Origin: Micromonospora lutea
Lineage (GTDB): Bacteria; Actinomycetota; Actinomycetes; Mycobacteriales; Micromonosporaceae
Reading direction: 5' to 3'
Assembly (NCBI RefSeq): GCF_016863535.1
Contig: NZ_BOPB01000031.1
Location: forward strand, 61,092-125,091
DNA: 64,000 bases
Shown: positions 18,110 to 26,286 of the stretch, piece by piece
How the letters are laid out: each line of letters starts with the position of its first letter
Numbering within the stretch: position 1 is the first letter of the stretch
Position numbers and translations under genes: made by a program
Notes under the pieces: generated by a model
The model's input: the letters and a program-made list of their open reading frames with translations, nothing else
Database searches by the model: none
What the model was told of the DNA's origin: nothing

Positions 18110-18913
18110 TCAGATCCCGAAGCCGCCGGTACCGGCGAGGCCGGTGCCGCCCGGCCGCCGTGGTTGCTCCTTCTTCTGCTCAAGCCGGTACTGCCAGTTC
18201 CCGGCGAACCGGTGCCACCACAGCTCGAATCCTTCGTCGCCGAGCAGTTCCACGGCCTTCGCCACGGCATCAGCTTCCCACCGGAACGCCGTGATCCCCT
18301 TCTGCCGCTCCATCGCCGAGATGAGCTGGTCGGCGGTCGAGCCGTCCGATGCGGCCGCGTGCACATGAGCGGTGTCGCCCTTGCGCACGTACCTCCAGAT
18401 CGGCGCACCCCTGATTGCCGCGATGGCCTTCTCCCGCGCGGCGATCGGGGCGTACACCGTGTCGAGTAACCGCGAGGCCGCCTCCCGCACCGGCGCGTAC
18501 GCATTGTCCGCCGCATCGAGCGCCGCGCGGTGCCGCACCCGTGCGCGCTCGGCGGCGGCCTTGCGCCGGAACAGCGGTGGATGCTCCCGGGCTGCGTGCC
18601 GGTCACGCTCGGCGGCCTGGATCGCGGTCAGGTAGCTCTCCGCTGCGGCACGCCACTGCGTGGCCGTCGCTGGGTCGAGGTCCATCGTGAGGAACAGCCA
18701 GTCCCGCTGGGCAGGGCGCAGACCGAACCGGTCGGCCAGGTCACGGTCGATGAACGTGCGAGACCGGGAACGGTCGACCCACACCGCAGTCAGCACCGCG
18801 ACCGGCTCGTTGTCCCACCGCGTGACCGTCGTCCTGGCCTCCCGTTCGACAATCGTGTCGCCTCGTGGCAGCTCGATCCGGAAGCGGTAGAGGATGACCT
18901 CGGTCGTCTCCAT
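18110..18913 (-). CDS. hypothetical protein, 267 aa, central coiled coil
   Basis: I recognise no family. The N-terminal third (about 1-85) looks like mixed beta/alpha with many charged residues. The middle (about 95-165) is Ala/Arg/Glu-rich and helical, a likely coiled coil. The end is Gly/Pro-rich and probably disordered. No signal peptide or membrane segment. The coding pattern has high GC third positions in this frame and convergence with the methyltransferase gene is normal, so it appears real. Confidence 0.55.
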   Translation of the reverse strand: METTEVILYRFRIELPRGDTIVEREARTTVTRWDNEPVAVLTAVWVDRSRSRTFIDRDLADRFGLRPAQRDWLFLTMDLDPATATQWRAAAESYLTAIQAAERDRHAAREHPPLFRRKAAAERARVRHRAALDAADNAYAPVREAASRLLDTVYAPIAAREKAIAAIRGAPIWRYVRKGDTAHVHAAASDGSTADQLISAMERQKGITAFRWEADAVAKAVELLGDEGFELWWHRFAGNWQYRLEQKKEQPRRPGGTGLAGTGGFGI

Positions 18914-19503
18914 CGTTTTATTCTCCGCGGCGGTTCAACCATGGTCGAGCTCGGCGCCGCGCACGTCCCTGACGGCGTACCTGTTTGTGAAGTCGACGCT
19001 CGGGGCGATCTCGGGCCGGGACTACTGCCAGCGCAAACGGGTGGCGTGCAAAATTCACAGGGAAGCTTCGACCGCTGTTGGCGATCCCGCGACCGCTATG
19101 AATGATCACGGACTCGTCCTGTGGGGGATGCCCGCATAACGACAAGCTCTATGATCTACCGGATTGACAGGCCCGGATCGGGCCCGGTAACGTCTGCCGC
19201 ACCGCAAATGCAAATGCGCATGTGCAAAGTCTCTGTACGCGCCACCATGAGCCGTGTCCAACATGTGGATGTCCATTGACGGGCCGCCGTCACGTCGATA
19301 TAGGATTCGGTGGAAACATCTGCTGCGTCCGCTTGACCGTGGATTCTGTTGTTCGCAAGGTCGAGGCAGGTTGGCGTCGCCTCGCTGAAGTGCGCCGAAT
19401 GTTCATCCGGAGTTTTCGCCTGCCGTGAATGAGGCCGCAGCGAGTCCTTTTTGAACATCGTGATGGTGGCGATCATCGTTTCGTGTCACGGGGGAAGTGC
19501 CGA
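18914..19503. other. 590-bp non-coding region with promoter and leader
   Basis: No supported gene. On the plus strand TTGACA (19164-19169), an 18-base spacer and TAACGT (19188-19193) look like a promoter; the spacer contains the perfect inverted repeat GGCCCG-GAT-CGGGCC (19170-19184). A 23-codon open frame starts at 19208 (ends 19279). CTCGCTG (19381-19387) pairs with CAGCGAG (19438-19444), which is followed by TTTTT (19448-19452). This is a terminator-like shape in a roughly 300-base leader of the downstream operon. Confidence 0.4.
19164..19193 (+). promoter_or_regulatory. candidate promoter of the flavoprotein operon
   Basis: TTGACA, 18-base spacer, TAACGT. A perfect 6+6 inverted repeat with a 3-base centre lies within the spacer, a place where a repressor could block polymerase. 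Transcription would start near 19200, giving a long leader before 19504. Confidence 0.4.
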
Positions 19504-21351
19504 ATGCCGTCCGAGTACGCGGTGGCAATTGTTGGTCTGGGTTCGAGAGGGTGCAGCGTATTCGAACGTATCGTCGCGCTGGCCCGGCTCGGTGTACCTG
19601 GTGCGCCCACCCGGGTGGAGATTATCGACCCGCTATCCGGCGGGCAGGGCCTGCACGACATCGACCAGCCGGATTACCTGCTGCTCAATACGCTCTGCGG
19701 TGAAATCTCCATGTATCCCGACGACGAGTCGGTCGGGTCGTACTGTGGGCCGGTCGGCCCGGATCTGCACAGCTGGGTGACCGAGCGCGGCCTGCGGCTG
19801 GCCGAGGACGGACACACCCTCGGGCCCGCCGGCCGACCGATCCGACCCACCGACTTCCTTCCCCGACGCGTCCTCGGTGAATACCTGCGCTGGTTCTTTG
19901 CGGAGGTACGCCGTGGCGTGCCCGCCGGCATGCAGGTCACGGTGCATCGTTCCGCCGCCGTGGACCTCGACTCCAACCAGCGCGGTGGCGTGACCATCAC
20001 CCTGGCGGACGGCTCCCACGTCCGCACCGACTACGCCTTCCTGACGATCGGACACACCAGCAACGAACCGCCGCCGGAGGGTGCCCACGATGCCGGGGCG
20101 GACCGTCGGATCATCGACCCGTACCCGCTGCCCCGGCGGCTGGACGTGATCGGCGCGGAGGAGACCGTCGCCGTGGCCGGCTTCGGACTGTCGGCGATGG
20201 ACGTCATCGCCACCCTCACGGTCGGACGCGGCGGGAGGTTCGAGCGGCAGGGCGGTGCTCTGCGGTACCGGTCGAGCGGTGCCGAACCGCGAATCCTGCT
20301 GTACTCCCGATCCGGCATGCCGTTCCGGGCACGGCCGGACCGGGCCGAGATCTCCACCGCCTTCCCACCGATCGCGCTCACCCGGGCCGCGGTACGCCGG
20401 CTGCGCGACGCCGGGCCGATCGACGTCGACCAGGCGATTCTGCCCCTGTTGATGATCGAGATGCGGATTGCCTACCACCGGTGCCGCACCCTGCTCAGGG
20501 ACGGACCGGACGCGCAGCAGCAATTGGCCGCCGATCTGGCCAAGGCTGAGGCTGAGGGCACGCTGGTCGCTGCGGTGGACTCACTCGACCGGCTGCAGGG
20601 CGGAATCGATCCCGCCGAACTCTGGGACAACGCAGCAGCCGCGCGCCTGGAGGACAGCGACACGTACCAGCGTTGGTTGCTGGCCACCATCCGGGCCGAC
20701 CTCGACGAGGCCGACCGGGGAGTGCTGGGGAGCCCGGTCAAGGCCGCCTTGGAGGCGATCCGCGACGTCCGGGATTTCCTGCGCGACGCGGTCGCTGCCC
20801 ACGGCCTCACGCCAGGCTGCCGGGAGCACTTCTTCGGGCGGGTCGTGCCCCTGATGAACCGGGCCGTCGTCGGCCCGCAGAAGGATCGCCACCACGAGTT
20901 GGTCACCCTGGCGGAGGCCGGTCTGATCCGGTTTCCCCTGGGACCCGCGCCGCGCACCGCCTTCGACCCCCGTACGGGTCGCTGGGAACTGACCTCCACC
21001 CGCCTGGCCAGGGTGCACCGCGAACACGCCGACTGGCTCTGCGCCGGCAGTTCACCCTGGCCCGCCGTGCACTCCTCAGCCAGCCCTTTGGTGCGCTCGT
21101 TGTACCGGCGAGGACGGCTCCGCCGGCACGCACCCGGCAGCGCCGTGGTGCACGCCGCCGACGTCGACGCGAATCTGCATCCGGTGGGTGCGGACGGTAG
21201 CGATCCGCGTCTCTGGTTGATCGGTCCGCTGTGTGAGGGCCCCACCTTCTACAACCACCTGATCCCGACCCCGGGATACTCCCGCGCATTCGTCGACGCG
21301 CACCGCTGCGTCGCGGAAATGTTCCACCAGCAGAAAGGACTGCAGTCATGA
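19504..21351 (+). CDS. FAD/NAD(P)-binding monooxygenase-like flavoprotein
   Basis: 615 residues from the ATG at 19504, preceded by ggggaag. The N-terminus AIVGLGSRGCSVFERIVAL is a Rossmann FAD site, followed by RVEIIDPLSGGQG and QPDYLLLNTLCGEISMYPD; a second nucleotide site reads VAVAGFGLSAMDV. This is the PF13454-type FAD-NAD(P) family. Nitrosuccinate-forming enzymes of the CreE/FzmM type, which oxidise the amino group of aspartate, belong to similar flavoproteins of this size, so N-oxidation of an amino acid is a reasonable guess but not shown. It is the first gene of the left biosynthetic operon and overlaps the methyltransferase gene as ATGA. Confidence 0.75.
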   Translation: MPSEYAVAIVGLGSRGCSVFERIVALARLGVPGAPTRVEIIDPLSGGQGLHDIDQPDYLLLNTLCGEISMYPDDESVGSYCGPVGPDLHSWVTERGLRLAEDGHTLGPAGRPIRPTDFLPRRVLGEYLRWFFAEVRRGVPAGMQVTVHRSAAVDLDSNQRGGVTITLADGSHVRTDYAFLTIGHTSNEPPPEGAHDAGADRRIIDPYPLPRRLDVIGAEETVAVAGFGLSAMDVIATLTVGRGGRFERQGGALRYRSSGAEPRILLYSRSGMPFRARPDRAEISTAFPPIALTRAAVRRLRDAGPIDVDQAILPLLMIEMRIAYHRCRTLLRDGPDAQQQLAADLAKAEAEGTLVAAVDSLDRLQGGIDPAELWDNAAAARLEDSDTYQRWLLATIRADLDEADRGVLGSPVKAALEAIRDVRDFLRDAVAAHGLTPGCREHFFGRVVPLMNRAVVGPQKDRHHELVTLAEAGLIRFPLGPAPRTAFDPRTGRWELTSTRLARVHREHADWLCAGSSPWPAVHSSASPLVRSLYRRGRLRRHAPGSAVVHAADVDANLHPVGADGSDPRLWLIGPLCEGPTFYNHLIPTPGYSRAFVDAHRCVAEMFHQQKGLQS

Positions 21352-22058
21352 GCACTCTGGCCGAGGCCGACGAGGCTGCCAAGCACCAGTGGAACGACGC
21401 GTATCAGCTCGATGGGCACCCCAACCTCTGGGGTGATCCGCCGGTGCCGTACGTGGTGAACGCGGCAAAACTCTTCGCCGACCACGACGCGATGGTCGTG
21501 CTGGACCTGCCGTGTGGCGACGGACGGAATCTGTCCCCGTTGGCGCAGGCGGCAACGGTGGTGATCGGTGGCGACACCTCCGTCAACGCGATGAACCTCG
21601 CCCGACGGGTGATCGCCAAAGCCAACGCCGACAATGTCGTCCTCCGCGCGGTGGACGTCTTCGCCACCGGCATGCCCGACGACGCCGTCGACGGCATCTT
21701 CTGCTGGGATCTGCTGGGCCACCTCACCGAGCCGGTCAAGGCGCTCCAGGAGCTGTACCGGATCTGCCGACCCGGCGGACACATCGTCGCGAACATGTGG
21801 ACCATGAACGACTGCCAGGTCACCGATCCTGGAATGGTCGAGACCGGGCCCAAGGAGTACCTCGACCACGCCGGCTTTTACTGCAAGTTCTACGACCGCG
21901 ACGATCTGACGGCGTATCTGGAGGCCGGTGGGGTCAGCGACGAGGTCGCCACGGTGGAACTGCTGCGCTGGACGGAGCCGCCGCATGCCGGATACCGGCC
22001 CTGGTTCCACGAGCACGAGAGTCTCGCCTTCACCATTCGGAAGCGGACCAGGCGGTGA
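21348..22058 (+). CDS. class I SAM-dependent methyltransferase
   Basis: 236 residues, ATGA-coupled to the flavoprotein gene. SAM motif I is VVLDLPCGDGRNLSPLA (about residues 50-66), the post-I acidic residue is in VIGGDTS, and motif IV is FCWDLLGHL. The LPCG variant replaces the usual G-x-G-x-G pattern, as in several small-molecule methyltransferases. It probably modifies the product of the adjacent flavoprotein; O- or N-methylation cannot be told. Confidence 0.82.
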   Translation: MSTLAEADEAAKHQWNDAYQLDGHPNLWGDPPVPYVVNAAKLFADHDAMVVLDLPCGDGRNLSPLAQAATVVIGGDTSVNAMNLARRVIAKANADNVVLRAVDVFATGMPDDAVDGIFCWDLLGHLTEPVKALQELYRICRPGGHIVANMWTMNDCQVTDPGMVETGPKEYLDHAGFYCKFYDRDDLTAYLEAGGVSDEVATVELLRWTEPPHAGYRPWFHEHESLAFTIRKRTRR

Positions 22059-22152
22059 CGCCGCACTAGTGGTCAGGGCCGCCCCTTCCGGCGTCGACCG
22101 ACCGCCCATTCTCCAATCCACCGACAATTGACATCATTCAAACGGGGGCTCG

Positions 22153-23082
22153 ATGTATCTGGGGAAGGTTACGGGCTTCGGGACAGCCAACGGAACGTTC
22201 GGGGAATTGCTGCAGGGTGTCCTGCCGGAGGAGGAACGCCACTTCCTGGTGACCCTCCCGATCGCGGGCTGGGCACACGCGGCGTTCCACTACCTCCCGG
22301 ACAGTCCGGAGGTGGCGGTACGGCCGTCACACAAGACCAAGGCCCGCCGGCTGGCGACGCGCCTGCTGCGCACGTACGGGATATCCGGCGGCGGCATGGT
22401 GGAACTCGACGGTGCGCTGCCGGAGGGAAAGGGCCTGGCCAGTTCCTCGGCGGACCTGGTGGCCACCGCCCGGGCCATCGCCGACGCCATCGGCATCTTC
22501 CTCGACGCCGCGGCGATCGAGTGTCTCCTACGTGACGTGGAACCCTCCGACGGGGTGATGTATCCCGGCATCGTCAGCTACCACCATCGAGAGGTCCGGG
22601 TGCGGGAAGAGCTCGGATTCCTGCCGCCGCTCACCATCCTGGCGCACGACGTCGGCGGCATGGTCGACACGATCCGGTTCAACCGGTCGACCGCTCTGCC
22701 CCCGATGCGGGTCCGTCACGAGTACCGGACGCTCCTCGACGAGATGAGCGCCGCCGTGCGCACCGGTGACCTGGCCACGGTCGGCCGAATTGCCACCCGT
22801 AGCGCCGAGTTGCACGTGCAACGGCATCCTCGTGCCGATTTCGCCCAGATGCGTCGGCTGTGCCATGAGGTCGGCGGCCTGGGGCTGGCGATCGCGCACA
22901 GCGGTACCTACCTCGGTATCCTGCTCGGCGAACACCGAGAGGGTGAGGAGCGGACCACTGCCGCCCTCGCCCGCTGCGCCGAACTGCCCGGTGAGGTGCG
23001 GGTCTTCCGAACCCTCGGCGTCGCCGACTATCCACCGTGCCCGCTGTCGTCAGGCACACGAGCCGGCGCGGCGAAGGGATGA
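22153..23082 (+). CDS. GHMP kinase, PduX-like (threonine/amino-alcohol kinase) 1
   Basis: 309 residues. ATP-dependent kinases of this branch phosphorylate the side-chain hydroxyl of L-threonine (PduX) or similar substrates. Diagnostic stretches: GTANGTFGELLQGVL near the N-terminus and the ATP loop LPEGKGLASSSADLVATA (90-106), plus a C-terminal GLAIAHSGTYLGILL. A second kinase with the same GELLQG element is encoded at 54.6 kb. Here the neighbours are an amino-acid exporter pair and an AlaX protein, pointing to a phosphorylated hydroxy-amino acid. Confidence 0.82.
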   Translation: MYLGKVTGFGTANGTFGELLQGVLPEEERHFLVTLPIAGWAHAAFHYLPDSPEVAVRPSHKTKARRLATRLLRTYGISGGGMVELDGALPEGKGLASSSADLVATARAIADAIGIFLDAAAIECLLRDVEPSDGVMYPGIVSYHHREVRVREELGFLPPLTILAHDVGGMVDTIRFNRSTALPPMRVRHEYRTLLDEMSAAVRTGDLATVGRIATRSAELHVQRHPRADFAQMRRLCHEVGGLGLAIAHSGTYLGILLGEHREGEERTTAALARCAELPGEVRVFRTLGVADYPPCPLSSGTRAGAAKG

Positions 23083-23119
23083 CCGAGCTGCGCGAGCAGG
23101 TACGCGGAGGGATGCCGAC

Positions 23120-23827
23120 GTGAGTACGACAGGCACGATCACGGATCGAAGTTGGCCGCAGGCGCGTGCCGCTGTCCTGCGCGACGCCGTCGGGGTGGGC
23201 GTGGCCGTCGGCGCGCTGGGGCTCTCCTTCGGCGCGCTCTCGGTCCTGGCCGGCTTCACCGTCGCGCAGACCTGTGCGCTGTCGCTGCTGATGTTCTCCG
23301 GCGCGTCGCAGTTCGCCGTGATCGGGGTGATGGGTGCCGGGGGTGGGGCACTGACCGGCGCGGCCACGGCCACCCTGCTGGGGGTGCGGAACAGCCTCTA
23401 CGGCCTGAATCTGGCGTCCCTGTTGCGGCTACGTGGAGCGCGGCGTCTGGTCGGCGCGCACCTGGTGCTCGACGAGAGTTCGGCGATGGCGATGGCCCGT
23501 ACTGACCCTCGCGAGGCCCGTCTGGCGTTCTGGGCCACCGGCATCTCGGTCTTCGTCCTGTGGAACATCGCCACGCTGGCTGGTGCGCTCGGCGCACACG
23601 TGCTGCCCGACCCGGAAGCACTCGGACTCGACGTGGCCGCACCGGCGGCGTTCGTCGCCCTGCTGCTACCGCGGCTGCGTGGCCGGCGGCTCTGGGCACT
23701 CGCCGTCGCCGCGGCGGTGATCGCGCTGATCATGGTGCCGTTGTTGCCCGCTGGGATGCCGGTGCTGGTGGCCGGGCTGACCGCCATCGTCGCGGCGTTC
23801 GCCGTCCGTCGGGCTGGTGACCGCTGA
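23120..23827 (+). CDS. azlC: AzlC-family amino-acid exporter large subunit
   Basis: 235 residues from the GTG at 23120, with ggaggga 7 bases upstream. The AzlC hallmark is clear: GVAVGALGLSFGALSVLAGFTVAQTCALSLLMFSGASQFA, followed by NSLYGLNLA. Several membrane helices are evident. AzlCD pairs export branched-chain amino acids and analogues. It is followed directly by the small subunit gene. In this operon it probably exports a non-protein amino acid made by the cluster. Confidence 0.9.
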   Translation: MSTTGTITDRSWPQARAAVLRDAVGVGVAVGALGLSFGALSVLAGFTVAQTCALSLLMFSGASQFAVIGVMGAGGGALTGAATATLLGVRNSLYGLNLASLLRLRGARRLVGAHLVLDESSAMAMARTDPREARLAFWATGISVFVLWNIATLAGALGAHVLPDPEALGLDVAAPAAFVALLLPRLRGRRLWALAVAAAVIALIMVPLLPAGMPVLVAGLTAIVAAFAVRRAGDR

Positions 23828-24126
23828 TGTGGACCGCGATCCTGCTCGGCACCCTCGGGGTCTACCTGCTCAAGCTCGTCGGGCTCTGCGTGCCCAAGTC
23901 GGTGTTGGAACAGCCGCAGGTGCAGGAGGCTTCGGCGTTGCTGCCGGTGGCGTTGCTGGCTGCCCTGGTGGCGGTGCAGACCTTCGCCGCCGGCCATGAT
24001 CTGGTGATCGACGCGCGCGCCGCCGGATTCGCCGTCGCCTTGGTCGCGGCGTTGCTGCGGGCACCATTCTTGCTGGTCGTCGCCCTCGGCGCCGGCACCG
24101 CCGCCGTGCTGCGTCTGATCACTTAG
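23827..24126 (+). CDS. azlD: AzlD-family amino-acid exporter small subunit
   Basis: 99 residues, with its ATG overlapping the AzlC stop as TGATG. Four hydrophobic stretches with few charges and a leading LGTLGVYLLKLVGLCVP are typical AzlD features. It completes the exporter. Confidence 0.88.
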   Translation: MWTAILLGTLGVYLLKLVGLCVPKSVLEQPQVQEASALLPVALLAALVAVQTFAAGHDLVIDARAAGFAVALVAALLRAPFLLVVALGAGTAAVLRLIT

Positions 24127-24318
24127 CGCGACCTCCGCCTTGCCGCCCTCGGCCAGGAACCGGCTCGCCTCCACCGTCCTATTGCCGGTCGTTTTTAGCG
24201 CCACCCGGGTGTTTGTTCTCGGTGTCCAGCGCACGAATAATCGTGGTGCAGATGACCACACGATCGCTGAAGGGGGACGGAGTGGCGGGCCGCCAACGGA
24301 CGCCCTCCCCATTTACCT

Positions 24319-25062
24319 ATGGGTATTGATCACCATGGCCGGACTCAACGCCTGGACTGGGCAGACGTCACGCTTCGCGAATGGGACTGCACGGTGCTGT
24401 GGTCGGATCCAGCGGATCCCGACCAGGGCATCGTGCTGGATCGGTCCGCGTTCTACCCCGGTGGTGGCGGTCAGCCGCCGGACCACGGCGTGCTGATCTG
24501 GCAGGGCGTGCAGACGCGGATCGTCGGCACCCGCAAGGGCGACGACCTCTATCTGTTGCCGGCGCCCGGGGATCCGGTGCCACCGGTCGGCACCACGGTG
24601 ACCGGTGCGATCGACGACGACCGCCGTACCTCGCTCATGCGTACCCATTCGGGTTTGCACGTGCTCTGTGGCACCGTCTTCCGCGATTTCAACGTCCTGG
24701 TGACCGGTAGCAACATGGAGCCCGGCGAGGCCCGCATGGATTTCAACCTGCCGGAAGTTCCGCCGGGCTTCAAACAGAGCCTGGAGGATGCGGTGAATGC
24801 TGAAATCGCCGCAGATCGCAAGATCGTTGTTCGGATGCTCACCCGAGAGGAGGCGAACGCGACTCCCGACCTGGTGCGGACCCAGTTCAAGGCGCCGCCG
24901 GAGCTACCTCAGGTGCGGGTGGTGGACATCGTCGGGCTCGACGTGCAGGCCGACGGGGGCACTCATGTGGCGTCGACCGGCCAGATCGGGCGGGTGACCG
25001 TCACCAAGGTCGAGAGCAAGGGTCGGCAGAACCGGCGGGTCCGGATCAAACTGGGTTCCTGA
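24319..25062 (+). CDS. AlaX-type alanyl-tRNA editing protein
   Basis: 247 residues. AlaX proteins are free copies of the AlaRS editing domain that hydrolyse mischarged Ser- or Gly-tRNA(Ala) and related analogues. Visible: the N-terminal LDRSAFYPGGGGQPPDHG, the zinc motif HSGLH (His110, His114), and the second motif DGGTH (212-216), where Asp replaces the more usual Cys before GGTH. No good ribosome site precedes 24319, so the true start could differ by a few codons. Following AzlCD, it may clear tRNA charged with a toxic amino-acid product, a self-protection role. Confidence 0.8.
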   Translation: MGIDHHGRTQRLDWADVTLREWDCTVLWSDPADPDQGIVLDRSAFYPGGGGQPPDHGVLIWQGVQTRIVGTRKGDDLYLLPAPGDPVPPVGTTVTGAIDDDRRTSLMRTHSGLHVLCGTVFRDFNVLVTGSNMEPGEARMDFNLPEVPPGFKQSLEDAVNAEIAADRKIVVRMLTREEANATPDLVRTQFKAPPELPQVRVVDIVGLDVQADGGTHVASTGQIGRVTVTKVESKGRQNRRVRIKLGS

Positions 25063-25074
25063 CATCCGGGGACG

Positions 25075-25099
25075 GGGCCGGCGGCCGCGCCGCCGGCCC
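25075..25099. terminator. hairpin between convergent operons
   Basis: GGGCCGGCGGC (25075-25085), loop CGC, GCCGCCGGCCC (25089-25099): a perfect 11-bp stem between the AlaX stop and the convergent ligase stop. There is no U-tract. It is well placed as a two-way terminator or transcript stabiliser. Confidence 0.6.
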
Positions 25100-25113
25100 G
25101 TTCCGTACCCCGG

Positions 25114-26286
25114 TCAGCGGGTGTCGGGCAGACCGCGCCGCAGGATCGCGGGCCACTGCTGCGGATCGTCGCCGAGGTAGCCGTGGATCCAGTGCAGCCA
25201 GCGGTCCATGCCGAAGCCGACGCACGCGGACGACGCCGTCGCTCCGGAGGCTTCGGTCATCGCGAAGCCCTGACCGAAGTGCTGCTGGTGCAGGTTGACC
25301 GAGCTGACCGCGACTGCCGCACCGCTGCTCGCCATCCGCCCGCACACCTCCTGCTTGAGATCCCAGGTGGCCTGGTAACCGGCGAGGTCGGCACGGCTGT
25401 CGGTGAAGAACGGGTCGTTGGCCGAACCGATCCGTGCTGGCAGCCCCAGTTCCCGGACCAGCTCGGTGAGATCGGTGAGTGCCCGATCGCGGAACCGGCG
25501 GGCACCGGCCCGATCACCCACGTAGACCACCTCGCGCATGTCGAAGGACCAGAGCCGGGTGGCCTCGGTCGTGGTGCCGGCCTCGTACCGGCCGCACGAC
25601 TGACGGGCGGTGGCGATCAGCGGTTCGGTGAGCCGGGTTCCGTTGAGCGCGGCGAACAGGTGCAGGCACACGGTCGGCGCCACGGCCACCGGTGCCTCCC
25701 GCAGGTCGGCCCGGCGCTCGGCGGCGGTTCGGGCCCGGGCGAATCGGTCCAGCGCCGGTAGGTCGGAGGCCACCACGGCGCAGGTGGTCAGGTGCTGCGG
25801 GAAGGTGCGGGCGTAACCGGCCCGCTCGATGGTTTCCCAGGCCACCAGGTGGGGGACCAGGTACTCGTCGGCCCCCCAGCGCCGGGCCAGATCGAGAAAA
25901 AGCCCGTCCAGGGCACGGACGAGCCGGGCCGAACCTGGGCCGTGTACGGCCAGGCCGGGCCCGACGGTGAAGCGGACCGGGCCACTGTCGGCACCGGTGA
26001 CCGGGGCCACGTCGGTGGACCAGGAGTCGTACACGATCCGGGCCTGCCGTGCCGGCACGACGCGGGAACGCTCCAGGGCCTCGCTCAGCCGTTGCTCGAC
26101 CTTCTCTGCCACGCTGTCGTCCACGTGGTAGACCACGGTGAGCTGGTCGGCGTGATCACACTCCCACGACCAGGCCTCGTCGAGACAGTAGGGAAGCAGA
26201 TCGTCGAAGCATCGCCGGCCGTCCGGCGTGAGGCGGACATCCGCCTGCCACACCCGCGGTGCCGGCGTCACGATCGGAGCGCTCAT
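25114..26286 (-). CDS. SerRS-like amino acid:[carrier protein] ligase 1
   Basis: 390 residues. Class II synthetase catalytic core without the tRNA-binding coiled coil of true SerRS, as in the amino acid:[carrier protein] ligases that adenylate an amino acid and load it on phosphopantetheine. The three zinc ligands of that group are readable: Cys207 (TVCLHLF), Glu252 (FDMREVVYVGD), Cys355 (SSACVGFGMDRW, which is also class II motif 3). Motif 2 looks altered (SCGRYE in place of FRxE). There is an extra N-terminal domain of about 100 residues absent from the second copy at 40.5 kb. It overlaps the P450 stop as ATGA; the carrier protein gene at 28.2 kb is in the same operon. Confidence 0.8.
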   Translation of the reverse strand: MSAPIVTPAPRVWQADVRLTPDGRRCFDDLLPYCLDEAWSWECDHADQLTVVYHVDDSVAEKVEQRLSEALERSRVVPARQARIVYDSWSTDVAPVTGADSGPVRFTVGPGLAVHGPGSARLVRALDGLFLDLARRWGADEYLVPHLVAWETIERAGYARTFPQHLTTCAVVASDLPALDRFARARTAAERRADLREAPVAVAPTVCLHLFAALNGTRLTEPLIATARQSCGRYEAGTTTEATRLWSFDMREVVYVGDRAGARRFRDRALTDLTELVRELGLPARIGSANDPFFTDSRADLAGYQATWDLKQEVCGRMASSGAAVAVSSVNLHQQHFGQGFAMTEASGATASSACVGFGMDRWLHWIHGYLGDDPQQWPAILRRGLPDTR

